Source: CAVDRM01 sp963626285 | GTDB taxonomy: Bacteria; Bacillota; Clostridia; Christensenellales; Aristaeellaceae | Length of the DNA stretch: 39,841 nt | Assembly (NCBI GenBank): GCA_963626285.1 | Contig: CAVFWQ010000009.1 | Span: 1 to 39,841 of the forward strand | Reading direction: 5' to 3' | Shown here: in pieces, positions 1 to 8,620 of the stretch | How the letters are laid out: the number at the start of each line of letters is the position of its first letter | Numbering within the stretch: position 1 is the stretch's first letter | Notes under the pieces: model-generated | Database searches by the model: none | What the model was told of the DNA's origin: nothing | The model's input: only the letters and a program-made list of their open reading frames with translations | Position numbers and translations under genes: made by a program

Positions 1-2
1 CG

Positions 3-1142
3 CCCTCCGACAGCACCATCGCAAAAATGAAAACGTTGGCAGCGGAGAACAGTATGCCGGCCGACCTGCGCACCATTGACAAAAACGGTTATGTCATTCA
101 GATCAGCACCCTGCCGCAGGCGGGCTGCATGCTGCTGAGCGCGATTAACACGCGGAAATCGCAGTTGCCCTTTGACTCCTTTTATACGGTCAGCGGCATC
201 TTCCTGATTATTTTCACCGTGCTGCTTTTTCTTGGCGGGCAGATGCTGTATCACAGCGTCGTGTCGCCGCTCAATAGCTTCAGCGGCACCATTGCCTATG
301 TGCGGGAAAACCGTCTCCGCAAGCTCAAAAAACCGCTGGAGCTGAACGGCTGCTCCGAAATCAGAGCCTTGGGCAAGGATTTTTCCGATCTGCTCTTATC
401 GCTCAATGCGCTGACCGAGGAAATCTTTAAACAGTCCAGCGCTCTTTATGAGGCCGAGGTGCTTCGCAAGAATGCGGAGCTGGATTCCCTGCGCAGTCAA
501 ATCAACCCGCATTTCCTGTATAATACGCTGGAGCTGATTCGGGACGCCGCTATCAAGGGCGATGTCGAACAGGTCTCCCGCGTCACCGGCGCCATCGGGA
601 AAATTTACCGCTATACGGTCAAGGGCGCGCCGTTTGTTCCTTTGAGCCAAGAAATGGACATCATCAAGGCGTATGTCAGCATTCAGCAGGCACGGTTTCA
701 AAACCGCATCACCACCATCTACAACGTGTCCGAGGCGGCAGCGCGGATTCAGGTTCTGAAGATGCTGCTGCAGCCCTTGGTCGAAAATGCCTTTGTACAT
801 GGTTTGGAGCCGAAGCCCGATAACGGTGTGCTGTACATTGGCGCAAGGACGGATGAAAATATGCTGTACATCACCGTTCGGGATGACGGTGTCGGCATCG
901 CCCCGGAACGCCTCGCAGAGATCAGGCAGCAGCTTGACTCGGATGCGATCGATACCAGCTCCAGCCTTGGACTTGTAAATGTCGATGCGAGAATCAAGCT
1001 GCAATACGGCAGGGAATACGGGCTGGAAATTTCCAGCCTGCCGATGGACGGCACCTGCATGACCATTCGGATCCCCATCGATCAAGGAGCATCTGAGGAA
1101 GGAGAAAAGGACAATGTATCAGGTTCTGCTGGCGGACGATGA
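3..1142 (+). CDS. Sensor histidine kinase, YesM type (5' end missing)
   Basis: Membrane sensor kinase of a two-component system, probably detecting an extracellular sugar signal and phosphorylating the response regulator encoded next. The reading frame is open to the window edge, so the N-terminal sensor domain lies outside; the first Met at 27 is probably internal. Counting from that Met, a membrane helix covers about 53-75, a HAMP-like linker follows, and the HisKA_7TM/YesM-type phosphoacceptor motif has His162 in QINPHFLYNTLE. An ATPase domain follows with N-box ENAFVHGLEP, G1 box DDGVGI and a late SSSLGL motif. The gene overlaps the next by 29 bases, which indicates translational coupling. 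The family call is firm; the ligand is unknown. Confidence 0.93.
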   Translation, partial: PSDSTIAKMKTLAAENSMPADLRTIDKNGYVIQISTLPQAGCMLLSAINTRKSQLPFDSFYTVSGIFLIIFTVLLFLGGQMLYHSVVSPLNSFSGTIAYVRENRLRKLKKPLELNGCSEIRALGKDFSDLLLSLNALTEEIFKQSSALYEAEVLRKNAELDSLRSQINPHFLYNTLELIRDAAIKGDVEQVSRVTGAIGKIYRYTVKGAPFVPLSQEMDIIKAYVSIQQARFQNRITTIYNVSEAAARIQVLKMLLQPLVENAFVHGLEPKPDNGVLYIGARTDENMLYITVRDDGVGIAPERLAEIRQQLDSDAIDTSSSLGLVNVDARIKLQYGREYGLEISSLPMDGTCMTIRIPIDQGASEEGEKDNVSGSAGGR

Positions 1143-2508
1143 GCCATCCGTCACCGATGCACTCAGCCGTTCCATTGATTGGGAGGGCATGGGACTTCAG
1201 GTAGCCGCCGTGGTGCGCAGCGGCGAGGAGGCGCTCAAATGCCTTCAAACCAAGCCAATCGACATCGTGATTACGGATATCCGCATGGCGAATATAGACG
1301 GTCTGTCCCTGTGCCAGAAAATCGCGGCCATGGAAAACAGGGTGCAGACGATCATCATCAGCGGGTTTGCGGAATTTTCCTATGCGCAGAAGGCCATCGG
1401 CTACGGCGCCATCGGCTACTGTCTAAAGCCGCTGGAGTATGATGAGATCAAGCGGTATCTGCGTCGCGCTGTGCAGCGTCTGAGCATGACTGAGCAGCAG
1501 CCGGACTATGACGGCCTGCTGGAGGGTCTGCAGGACGGAAACGAGGAGGAATTGCTGGCCGCTTTTTCGTCCTTTGGCCTGAAGGCCGCCTCGTATCATT
1601 CGGCGGTTTCGGTCGGAAAAGAACCGTATCCCGTGCAGAGCAAACAGGACATTGTGCTGCGCCTTGGCTATTATCACTTTGCGTACTTTTCACAGCTTCC
1701 GTTTTCGGAGGACAGGGTCAATGCTTTTGCGCAGACAGAGCAGATGGACGGATTCAGCCACACGACGACCGCGCAGCCCGTCGCAGCGCTGCCGCAGGCC
1801 GTGCGGGACATGAACAATTCGGCCTTTCAGTTCTTTTTTGAGCCGGAACGGAAAATCTTTACCGAGAAGCTGGAGGACAAAGCAGCGCCGATGCTTAAAA
1901 AGATCACAAGGGCGGCGGCCTTGGGCGATGCGGAGCAGCTGCTCGCGCTCCTCAGCCGTTTGCGCGGCGCGGACGGGGACGGCTTTACCCTGCACTCGGC
2001 ATGGCGGCTGTACAATGTCATTTCCTCCTGCCAGTCCTTTTCGCCAGCAGACGAGAATATTGCAAGCCCTGCGCAGTTTGTCTTTAAATTCCATGATTTT
2101 CCGACCATGCTGACTGCGCTGGAAAAACGCATTGTAGAAGGTTCTGCCGAACAAAGGGAGGACGTTCTTTCCAATTCCAGATTCATTCAGATGATGAGCT
2201 ACATCAACAGCCACTATGAGCAGGGGCTGACATTGAACGAGCTTGCGAAGGAGCTGAATTTGAGCGCCAATTATTTAAGCCAGGCGTTCAAAAAGGAAAC
2301 GGGAAAGACATTCATGAAATACATCACCGAGCTGCGCATCGACAAGGCCAAGGAGATGCTCGACTCCGGCGAGTATTCCGTCAGCCAGATCGCCTCCAAG
2401 CTCGGCTTTGATGATTATTTTTACTTTCTGAAGACCTTCAAGCGGGTCGTCGGACTGACGCCGAAGCAGTACAAGCAGGTCGGGCAGACGCCGAACGATA
2501 AAGAATAA
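1114..2508 (+). CDS. AraC-type response regulator, YesN type
   Basis: Cytoplasmic DNA-binding response regulator, partner of the overlapping histidine kinase. The N-terminal receiver domain (about 1-120) has acidic residues D8-D9, phosphoacceptor D55 in VITDIRM, a Ser in IIISGF and the conserved Lys in CLKPLEY. A poorly conserved middle region of about 220 residues follows, then a C-terminal AraC double helix-turn-helix (about 360-460) with LNLSANYLSQAFKKETG and IASKLGFDDYFYFLKTFKR. AGGAAGGAG lies about 9 bases before the ATG. At 464 residues it is normal for this family. Such pairs usually activate a neighbouring sugar importer, so transporter 1 or the minus-strand hydrolase operon is the likely target (inference). 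Confidence 0.95.
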   Translation: MYQVLLADDEPSVTDALSRSIDWEGMGLQVAAVVRSGEEALKCLQTKPIDIVITDIRMANIDGLSLCQKIAAMENRVQTIIISGFAEFSYAQKAIGYGAIGYCLKPLEYDEIKRYLRRAVQRLSMTEQQPDYDGLLEGLQDGNEEELLAAFSSFGLKAASYHSAVSVGKEPYPVQSKQDIVLRLGYYHFAYFSQLPFSEDRVNAFAQTEQMDGFSHTTTAQPVAALPQAVRDMNNSAFQFFFEPERKIFTEKLEDKAAPMLKKITRAAALGDAEQLLALLSRLRGADGDGFTLHSAWRLYNVISSCQSFSPADENIASPAQFVFKFHDFPTMLTALEKRIVEGSAEQREDVLSNSRFIQMMSYINSHYEQGLTLNELAKELNLSANYLSQAFKKETGKTFMKYITELRIDKAKEMLDSGEYSVSQIASKLGFDDYFYFLKTFKRVVGLTPKQYKQVGQTPNDKE

Positions 2509-2515
2509 AAAAATG

Positions 2516-2556
2516 CGGGACTGTGTGAGAATGAATTTCATTCTTTCACAGTCCCG
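2516..2556. terminator. Bidirectional terminator between convergent genes
   Basis: CGGGACTGTG (2516-2525) pairs perfectly with CACAGTCCCG (2547-2556), and the loop holds a further near-complementary stem. An A-run lies on the left and a T-rich stretch on the right, so it can stop transcripts from both the response regulator and the convergent minus-strand operon. Confidence 0.85.
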
Positions 2557-2580
2557 TATTATATCGGATATCGGACAATG

Positions 2581-3729
2581 TCAGCAGACGGGCAAGCCGG
2601 ATTCTTCAATGATCTCCGAGAGAGAGGCCGGCTCATAGCCGTGCTCATGCATCCATTTGGCCATGGTCAGGATGCGTTCGCCGTAATCCGGCTCGTAGGC
2701 ACAATAATCAGGGTAGAAGTACTGCTCATGGATGACCATTTGAATGAATGCGCTTGCGGACGGATTTTCGCTGAGCTTGTCAAGAAACAGCTCTACGCGG
2801 TCGGCCGTCAGGTCTCCGGCGTTGAGAACCATATGCAGCTTGGCAAAGACGATGTCCTCTTCCGGGTCGACCCAGAAGCAGCGATGCTCCGCATGGTCCA
2901 CCTGCTCACGGGAGAGGTAGTAGGAGACGATCGGTTCGCCTTCCTGATAGCAGGGCGTATAATAGTCCTCTCCCTTGCAGCGAATCAGGTAGCCGCACAG
3001 GGCGCGATAGCCGAGTGCGCGGAGCGCCCGCGTGCCCTCCTTGGTGGCCGCGCCCCAATGCAGGGTGGTGGTATTGCGCATGGCCTTTTCACCGACGATG
3101 CGCCGCAGCTCCTGAGTGACCAGCAGACAATCCCGCCTGACCGTTTCGTAGCTTTCGTGCGCATAGGGCAGGTCGGGCATTTCGCTGCGAGCGTGGAAGG
3201 AAAAGGTCAGCCAATCGGCATTGGCGGTAAATTCCTCGCGGTAGCGGTCGGTCATCATGGAAAGGTTGAACGCGCCGTCCCCCGTTTCATAAAAGGCGTT
3301 GATGTGTACCTTGCTGCCGTAAAGGTCGTGCGCCTTTTTGAAGCATTGTAGATAGGGATTTTGAAAGATGGTGGCGTAATCATCCCGATGTGCGTGCAGA
3401 TCCCGAAAGCCGAGGATGAAGTCGTCCACCGTGAAGCGGTACTTATGATACGCCTTTTTGAACACATAGACGCTGATGGTCTGCTGTTCGCCCGTTGCCG
3501 CATTGACGGCGGTCAGGCGGTTGAAGCGTCCGTCCAGCAGGACGGCGGCAGAAAATGTGCCGTCCGCGTTCTTTGTCGCGGGAATGCCGTTCACGGTGAC
3601 GCGCTGTGCATCGTCCGCCTGTACGGTCGCGATGATTTGAAGGCTGTCATTCACCCACACGCCGTCGGCCGCGCCGACCATGACATCGCCGTGCAGCGGG
3701 AACAAAAATCGAAATGATTGTGTATTCAC
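2581..3729 (-). CDS. Ig-like domain plus polysaccharide-deacetylase-like protein
   Basis: Tentative carbohydrate-active enzyme, third gene of the minus-strand hydrolase operon. Residues about 20-90 look like a bacterial Ig-like/glucodextranase-type beta-sandwich (VTVNGIPA, then ADGTFSAAVLL, then FNRLTAVNAATG). The remainder resembles a divergent NodB-type deacetylase barrel: FTVDDF at 99-104 could be the Asp-Asp motif, FHARSEMPDLPY (H179) a metal-ligand strand, and HEQYFYPDY a late motif. No signal peptide is seen. The GTG at 3729 is chosen as start because GAGGA lies 6 bases upstream; a TTG at 3747 in the same frame would contain that binding site. Length is then 382 residues. It begins 21 bases after the GH20-like gene. 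The deacetylase assignment is weak. Confidence 0.7.
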   Translation of the reverse strand: MNTQSFRFLFPLHGDVMVGAADGVWVNDSLQIIATVQADDAQRVTVNGIPATKNADGTFSAAVLLDGRFNRLTAVNAATGEQQTISVYVFKKAYHKYRFTVDDFILGFRDLHAHRDDYATIFQNPYLQCFKKAHDLYGSKVHINAFYETGDGAFNLSMMTDRYREEFTANADWLTFSFHARSEMPDLPYAHESYETVRRDCLLVTQELRRIVGEKAMRNTTTLHWGAATKEGTRALRALGYRALCGYLIRCKGEDYYTPCYQEGEPIVSYYLSREQVDHAEHRCFWVDPEEDIVFAKLHMVLNAGDLTADRVELFLDKLSENPSASAFIQMVIHEQYFYPDYCAYEPDYGERILTMAKWMHEHGYEPASLSEIIEESGLPVC

Positions 3730-3750
3730 GGAACTTCCTCTTTTCAATCA

Positions 3751-5721
3751 TCAGATAATGGGCGAACGAAGCTGCCGGCCATCGGAAAGCTGGGCGCGGA
3801 TGGCTTCGTTGTCCGCAAACGACTGACGAGCGGCAAAGCTGACCAGGAAAATATCACCGGTGTCCTCGGCTGTCTTTACGGTCTGCACCCCGACCACCGT
3901 ATCATCGGGATAGGGATTTTCGACAACATAGCGGAAAGCGGTCGTGCCGTCCGCCTGATGCTGCGGAAGGGTGGTGAACGTCACCTCGGACAGGGAGCAG
4001 TCCACATTATAGCAGTCATACTCCTCATGGCGGGAGCGTCCCCAATCGCACGCGCCGTTCATGATGTTCACGCCGTAGATGAGCGGAACTTCCAAGGTGC
4101 GTCCGCTGCGGTAAGTGACGATATACTTGCCGACCGTATCCTTTTCCAGCAGCATCGGGGCGCTGGTGATGTAGACATGCTCGCGGCGTATCGTCGTCAT
4201 ATGGGTAAATTCCAGATGAGCCCTGGCAATGGTTTTGCGGTTGCGGTAGAGGTACATTTCCTCCATGCTTGCCTTCAGCAGCGCATCGTAGCTGTCCTCG
4301 GTGTAATCCGTTTTCCAGAAAAGGTACGCGCCGAAGACGATGCTCAGGAGAACGCCGTTGCGCTGCATGGTGACTTCCTCCAGCGTCGTCCAGTGAGAGG
4401 GCGCCGCGCCCTTTGCGCCGGCCTCTACGCGCTGCTGCCAGTTGATGATGCCGCGGGGATCCCAGTTGCCGTAGGTCATGGTCATGCCGCGGGAGAGGAA
4501 GGTCTGGTCGTGCTTTGCACTCATGCCCCAATACCAGTTATGGGCGATGCAGTCCTTATCAATCATGTCCAGCGCCGGATAGGTCGCCGGCATATCATGC
4601 ACGGTGTTGCGGGAGCATTTGCAATGGCGCTCGGCGCCTCCCATGCCCTCGCCCCAGCTTGTGATGTGATTTAACACCTTTTCCGCCCAGTACATCAGAC
4701 GGATGCCGTGCGCAGCCAGATATTCATGAATGCGGTTGATGTCGCCCGCCAGAATGTCGGGAGCGGAGCGCTCCCTGCAGCGTTCGCAAAGCCCGTAGGT
4801 GTAAAATTCATCGTGTCCCACCTGCATGACCTTCGGATGAAAGACATCGATCACCTCGTCCATGACCTCAAACAGAAGCTTGTAGGATTCGGGATTGGAG
4901 GGGCAATAGGTGTCCGGGAAAGGGTCGTAGGGGCGCTCAGACAGCTCCTGATGGGCGTTGAGGAGATAGTCCGCATGGCTCAGGCACGGCACCTCCGGGA
5001 TGACCTCCATACCGCGTTCCCTGCAGTAGGCGACCAGCTCACGCACGGTATCCTGCGGCAGAAAGCCGCCGTTGCCGTTTTCAAAATGAATGGAATTCTT
5101 GACCCAGCCGAACATATTCTGCACTTCATCGGCGCGCTTGGGATAGCGACCCATTTCCTTGCAGTATTCGACCCAGCTTGCATTGATTTCGGGATGCTTT
5201 TTGTACTCCATCGCACCGCCGACCTCGATGATGATGGTGTTGTAGCGGTAGTACATCAGCATATCTACGATTTTATAGAACTGGTCAAGCTGCTTTTCGC
5301 CGGGCAGATAGACCTTGAGGCCGCGGAAGGGGCATTGCGGCGCGGCAAAGCGAATGCCGCCGGGAACAAAGCCGTTATCGGCCTGCGCCTGCTGAAGCAC
5401 CTCATAGACGCCGTAGAGCAGGCCGCGTTCGCCCTCGGAATAGATTGTGATGACATTCTCTTTTCCGCACACGGCAAAGGCATCCTCAGCGCTTAATTCC
5501 CTGTCGGATGCGCCCAAGTCTTTCAGCTGCTGTCTGAGCGCTTCGGGGAAGCCCTTGCTGATTTGAATGTCCGTCCATGCGTCTTCATTCTGTCCGGCCA
5601 AGGGCTGCACATCAGCAAGGATCTTCTTATACAGCCCGTTTTCTGTCTGCACGGCTGCTGCGGAGAGCCGCTTCTTGCCCTCTGTCACGCAGTATGTGTT
5701 CAGCGCTGACATCATGCTCAT
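3751..5721 (-). CDS. GH20-like beta-N-acetylhexosaminidase
   Basis: Probable exo-acting cytoplasmic glycosidase that removes terminal beta-linked HexNAc. Residues 1-125 resemble the GH20 N-terminal alpha/beta domain (GERGLLYGVYEVLQ). The catalytic barrel starts near 130 (FRGLKVYLPG), and VMQVGHDEFYTYG places the adjacent Asp304-Glu305, the GH20 pair for substrate-assisted catalysis (Asp positions the 2-acetamido group, Glu is the acid/base). Later Trp-rich segments (HNWYWGM, YGNWDPRG) fit an aromatic subsite. At 656 residues it is longer than minimal GH20 enzymes, with an extra C-terminal beta-rich region. No signal peptide is present. AAGGAG lies 9 bases before the ATG. It sits between the glutaminase-like gene (19-base gap) and the deacetylase-like gene, so they are co-transcribed. 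HexNAc specificity is inferred from the motif. Confidence 0.82.
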   Translation of the reverse strand: MSMMSALNTYCVTEGKKRLSAAAVQTENGLYKKILADVQPLAGQNEDAWTDIQISKGFPEALRQQLKDLGASDRELSAEDAFAVCGKENVITIYSEGERGLLYGVYEVLQQAQADNGFVPGGIRFAAPQCPFRGLKVYLPGEKQLDQFYKIVDMLMYYRYNTIIIEVGGAMEYKKHPEINASWVEYCKEMGRYPKRADEVQNMFGWVKNSIHFENGNGGFLPQDTVRELVAYCRERGMEVIPEVPCLSHADYLLNAHQELSERPYDPFPDTYCPSNPESYKLLFEVMDEVIDVFHPKVMQVGHDEFYTYGLCERCRERSAPDILAGDINRIHEYLAAHGIRLMYWAEKVLNHITSWGEGMGGAERHCKCSRNTVHDMPATYPALDMIDKDCIAHNWYWGMSAKHDQTFLSRGMTMTYGNWDPRGIINWQQRVEAGAKGAAPSHWTTLEEVTMQRNGVLLSIVFGAYLFWKTDYTEDSYDALLKASMEEMYLYRNRKTIARAHLEFTHMTTIRREHVYITSAPMLLEKDTVGKYIVTYRSGRTLEVPLIYGVNIMNGACDWGRSRHEEYDCYNVDCSLSEVTFTTLPQHQADGTTAFRYVVENPYPDDTVVGVQTVKTAEDTGDIFLVSFAARQSFADNEAIRAQLSDGRQLRSPII

Positions 5722-5740
5722 GATGCATTACTCCTTCTCT

Positions 5741-7636
5741 TTAAAAATGACATTTGCCGGACTGCTCAAGCAGTTTGATAAACAGGCCGCCCTGCACGGT
5801 GCGATTCTGCGAATAGAAGCGCGCCGCCGTCTTGGTGCTGTACCAGTCGGACATCGGGACGCGGTTTTCCGTTTCGTTGAAGAAGCGCCAGACGGGTGCA
5901 ATGAAACGGGCAAACTCCTCGCGGGTATCCGCCAGCGTCGCCGTCCAGCAGAGCCAGTCCGTCTTGGAGGTCGTACCGCGGCAGTCGAGCGTGATGCCGT
6001 AGGGATTGGCGTACTGCCAGTAGGAGGCAAATTCGCTCCTGATTCTGTCTTCGGGGAAGAGGTGCGCGCTGAAAAGCTTATCCCACACCATATTGTATTT
6101 GAGGCTGAAGGTATCGGGCTGGTCAAACGCCAAGCGGAAACAGCCGTCGCCGTTATCGGCGCGTTCGACCCAGTTTTGGGCCATCTCCTGCGCGGTTTTC
6201 ATATAGCCGTCCGCTTCCTCGGCGTCTCCGCTCATCCTGAGAAGCTGCGCCATGGACGCAATGCCCATGATGGCCTTGACGGAGAGGTTGCAGTTGTGCG
6301 GAAGGTGCTTGAAAAAGTCGTCCGTGCAGCGCTGGCTTTCCGGATCAACGCCGTGCGCAACGAGATAATCCGCCCACTGCTTAAAGGACTTCTTGTGCCG
6401 AACGAACAGCGCGGCATCCTTTTTGGCAACCGCGGCGGCGGCGGCCATCACCAGCATATTGCCGCATTCCTCAATAGGCATCTGCATTTCGGGGTCAGTG
6501 CCGTTGGAGTAGGTCTGCCCATTCAGAATAGGATATGTGCCGACATCGTGCGGCGCAAAGTCAAACGGCCATGCCTCGCTCTCTGCATAACGGAAAACAG
6601 GACGCAGCATTGCATTCACAAGCTCCGGATTGTAATACAGGAACATGGGCATGGAGGGATAGCTGACGTCCACCGTTGCGGCGCAGCCGTTGGAGAGGCA
6701 TTCCTTGGAAATGAACAAAAGCCCGTCCTCGTCGTCCTCCACCAGCTTGTGCGCCGCCATGACCTGCCGGTAAGCCAGCGACAGCATGTCCGCATACTGC
6801 TCGCCGCCCGCCTCGGTCGCCTTTTGAGTAAGGTCGGCAGAAAAAATCTTTTCCCGTGCGGTCAGCGCGTCATGATCGCCGAAAGCCTCGCGGATGGCTT
6901 CCTCGATGGTCTTTCCGTTCTTCGTCCAATAGCCCTTCAAGCGCTTGTGGAAGTATTCGATGCTCTCAATATCGTCATAGGCAAAGGCAAACAGCGCGGG
7001 TCGGTCATCGTTTAATGCAATTTTCGCCGTCGCGAAGGTCTCGCCGCGCACCTTGGTAAAGTCCGCCTGTCCTGAACGGACGCAGAGATAGAAATAGCCC
7101 CAGCTGATGCGGGTGTCATCGCCTGCTCCCGCAATGACATTCTGCTTCACGCTGCCCATTTTGGCAACGGAGATATCGTCAAGCTGTTCCTTTTCTGTCG
7201 TAATCGGCTCTTCCCGTGCCGCGTCAAGGCAAAGCTCCTCAGAGGCGCGCACCTCGGCGTTTACCGTATGGTTTTTGCCGTCCGTGCTTTCCGCTTTCAG
7301 CTCCAGGTAGGAAACGGGGCGGCTGCTTAAATAGAGGTCATCGGCAAAGAGGGGAGAGAAAAAGCGGGCGCTCAGACGAACACCGGCAGCCTCAAAGTTA
7401 TAAACGGTCGCCAAGGCTGTAATGTCCATGACCGTTTGCTGCATGGGGATGCCGCCGGCCTCCTCGCCGCCCATAAAGCGGTATAAAACGCCGTCAACGG
7501 TCAGATAGCCGTTCAGCGTGTTGGTATGCCCCGTCCAATGGCAGGTAGCCTTTTGATTCAGCCTATCCGCACAGGACCAGACGCTGAAAAAGGGGTCAAT
7601 CGTAATCAGGGGTACTGCAGGTGCTCTGAGCTTCAT
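5741..7636 (-). CDS. Glutaminase-like six-hairpin protein (DUF4965/DUF1793 type)
   Basis: First gene of the minus-strand hydrolase operon. It matches the GtaA-like family: an N-terminal beta-sandwich opening with PLITIDPFFSVWS (9-21), then an (alpha/alpha)6 barrel with HDVGTYP (363-369), MPIEECGNM (386-394) and a late NRVPMSDWYSTKT. Fungal members are annotated glutaminases, but many bacterial homologues lie in glycan-degradation clusters and probably act on sugars. The acidic pair E389-E390 and D364 are candidate catalytic residues (inference). It is 631 residues with no signal peptide, so cytoplasmic, whereas many relatives are secreted. GGAGG lies 8 bases before the ATG. The gene diverges from the AraC regulator across a compact shared promoter region. 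Family confidence is high; substrate unknown. Confidence 0.82.
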   Translation of the reverse strand: MKLRAPAVPLITIDPFFSVWSCADRLNQKATCHWTGHTNTLNGYLTVDGVLYRFMGGEEAGGIPMQQTVMDITALATVYNFEAAGVRLSARFFSPLFADDLYLSSRPVSYLELKAESTDGKNHTVNAEVRASEELCLDAAREEPITTEKEQLDDISVAKMGSVKQNVIAGAGDDTRISWGYFYLCVRSGQADFTKVRGETFATAKIALNDDRPALFAFAYDDIESIEYFHKRLKGYWTKNGKTIEEAIREAFGDHDALTAREKIFSADLTQKATEAGGEQYADMLSLAYRQVMAAHKLVEDDEDGLLFISKECLSNGCAATVDVSYPSMPMFLYYNPELVNAMLRPVFRYAESEAWPFDFAPHDVGTYPILNGQTYSNGTDPEMQMPIEECGNMLVMAAAAAVAKKDAALFVRHKKSFKQWADYLVAHGVDPESQRCTDDFFKHLPHNCNLSVKAIMGIASMAQLLRMSGDAEEADGYMKTAQEMAQNWVERADNGDGCFRLAFDQPDTFSLKYNMVWDKLFSAHLFPEDRIRSEFASYWQYANPYGITLDCRGTTSKTDWLCWTATLADTREEFARFIAPVWRFFNETENRVPMSDWYSTKTAARFYSQNRTVQGGLFIKLLEQSGKCHF

Positions 7637-7683
7637 GGCAAGATCCTCCGATGTTTTTTAAAGAAAAGGGAAAAAATTTCCTC

Positions 7684-7712
7684 TTGACTTTCTTCGTGAT
7701 GGATTATATCAT
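7684..7712 (+). promoter_or_regulatory. Sigma-A-type promoter of the AraC regulator gene
   Basis: TTGACT (7684-7689), a 17-base spacer and TATCAT (7707-7712) fit a housekeeping promoter. Predicted transcription start is near 7719, giving a leader of about 47 bases. Confidence 0.65.
7703..7708 (-). promoter_or_regulatory. -10 element for the minus-strand hydrolase operon
   Basis: Read on the minus strand this is a perfect TATAAT, about 67 bases before the first gene. The hexamer 17 bases upstream (TTTCAA) is a poor -35, so the promoter may need an activator, plausibly the divergent AraC protein. It overlaps the -10 of the opposing promoter. Confidence 0.5.
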
Positions 7713-7765
7713 TTGATGGGGGTGCTTGAAATAGATAAAATCAAGAAAAAGGTGTGTGATATTAT

Positions 7766-8611
7766 TTGAAGGAGGATCTGCAGTTCTTCTATGCCGAGTC
7801 GCCCACGACCCCGCTGTTCGTAGAGCTGGCCGGAATATCCTACTGTGACGGCAGCTACTGGTGCGAAAGGGAATGTTCCGATGTAACGGTGATGGAATAT
7901 ATCGTCCGCGGGCGCGGTGTTGTCCTCTGCGACGGCAGACGCTATGAGCCGGAAGAGGGCGATGTATATATTTTGCATCAGGGCAGCAAACACGCCTATT
8001 ATTCCGACGCAAATGACCCGTGGACAAAGATATTCTGCAACCTAAAGGGCAATTTGGCCGAGGATCTCCTGCGCGCCTACGGCCTTCAAAACACGGTGCT
8101 GATTCACGGTTTCTGGAATGAGCAGATTTTTTCGGATTTGTATGCCCTTTGCTGCCGAAAAGAGCCGCAGAAAAAGATTTTTGAGCTGTGCGCCTTGAAA
8201 TTCCATGAAATCGTCTCCCAGCTTTACGCCTTTGAGAGCGAATCCGCTCACATTACCGAGGAGGCGCAGCAGCTCAGAGACTATTTGGACAACCGCATCT
8301 TTGAGCATGTAAGCATCGAGGAGCTGTCGTCCTCAATTTACCGCTCGCCGGACTATGTCATCAAGCTCTTTCGGAAAAACTACGGGCAGACGCCCTACGC
8401 CTATTTTCTTCGGCAGAAGATGCTGGCTGCGGAAAACCTGCTGCGCACCACGCAGATGCCCTGCCGGGAAATCGCCAGACGTCTTCGGTTTGAAGACCCG
8501 CATTATTTTTCCAATTTGTTCAAAAAGAAACACGGCATTTCCCCTCAGAGGTACCGCAGCACCATGTGTCCGCAGGGCAAAAGAAGCGGAATGACAGAAC
8601 TAAAGGAGTGA
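7766..8611 (+). CDS. AraC family transcriptional regulator with cupin domain
   Basis: Cytoplasmic one-component sugar regulator. The N-terminal part (about 10-90) is a cupin-type ligand-binding domain (YIVRGRGVVLCDGRRYEPEEGDVYIL). The C-terminal double helix-turn-helix (about 180-275) has LSSSIYRSPDYVIKLFRKNYG and IARRLRFEDPHYFSNLFKKKHGISP. The start is probably TTG at 7766, the first possible start after an in-frame stop at 7757, with AAAGGTG 11 bases upstream; no in-frame ATG lies near the N terminus. It is followed 9 bases later by the GH2 gene and diverges from the minus-strand hydrolase operon, so it likely controls both. Length of 281 residues is typical. Confidence 0.9.
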   Translation: MKEDLQFFYAESPTTPLFVELAGISYCDGSYWCERECSDVTVMEYIVRGRGVVLCDGRRYEPEEGDVYILHQGSKHAYYSDANDPWTKIFCNLKGNLAEDLLRAYGLQNTVLIHGFWNEQIFSDLYALCCRKEPQKKIFELCALKFHEIVSQLYAFESESAHITEEAQQLRDYLDNRIFEHVSIEELSSSIYRSPDYVIKLFRKNYGQTPYAYFLRQKMLAAENLLRTTQMPCREIARRLRFEDPHYFSNLFKKKHGISPQRYRSTMCPQGKRSGMTELKE

Positions 8612-8620
8612 ACAATTTAT

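Noticed and set aside
5567..7015. 482-codon open frame on the plus strand
   Set aside because: Antisense to the glutaminase-like gene and the 5' part of the GH20-like gene; no ribosome binding site or recognisable domain, and both minus-strand genes show clear family motifs.
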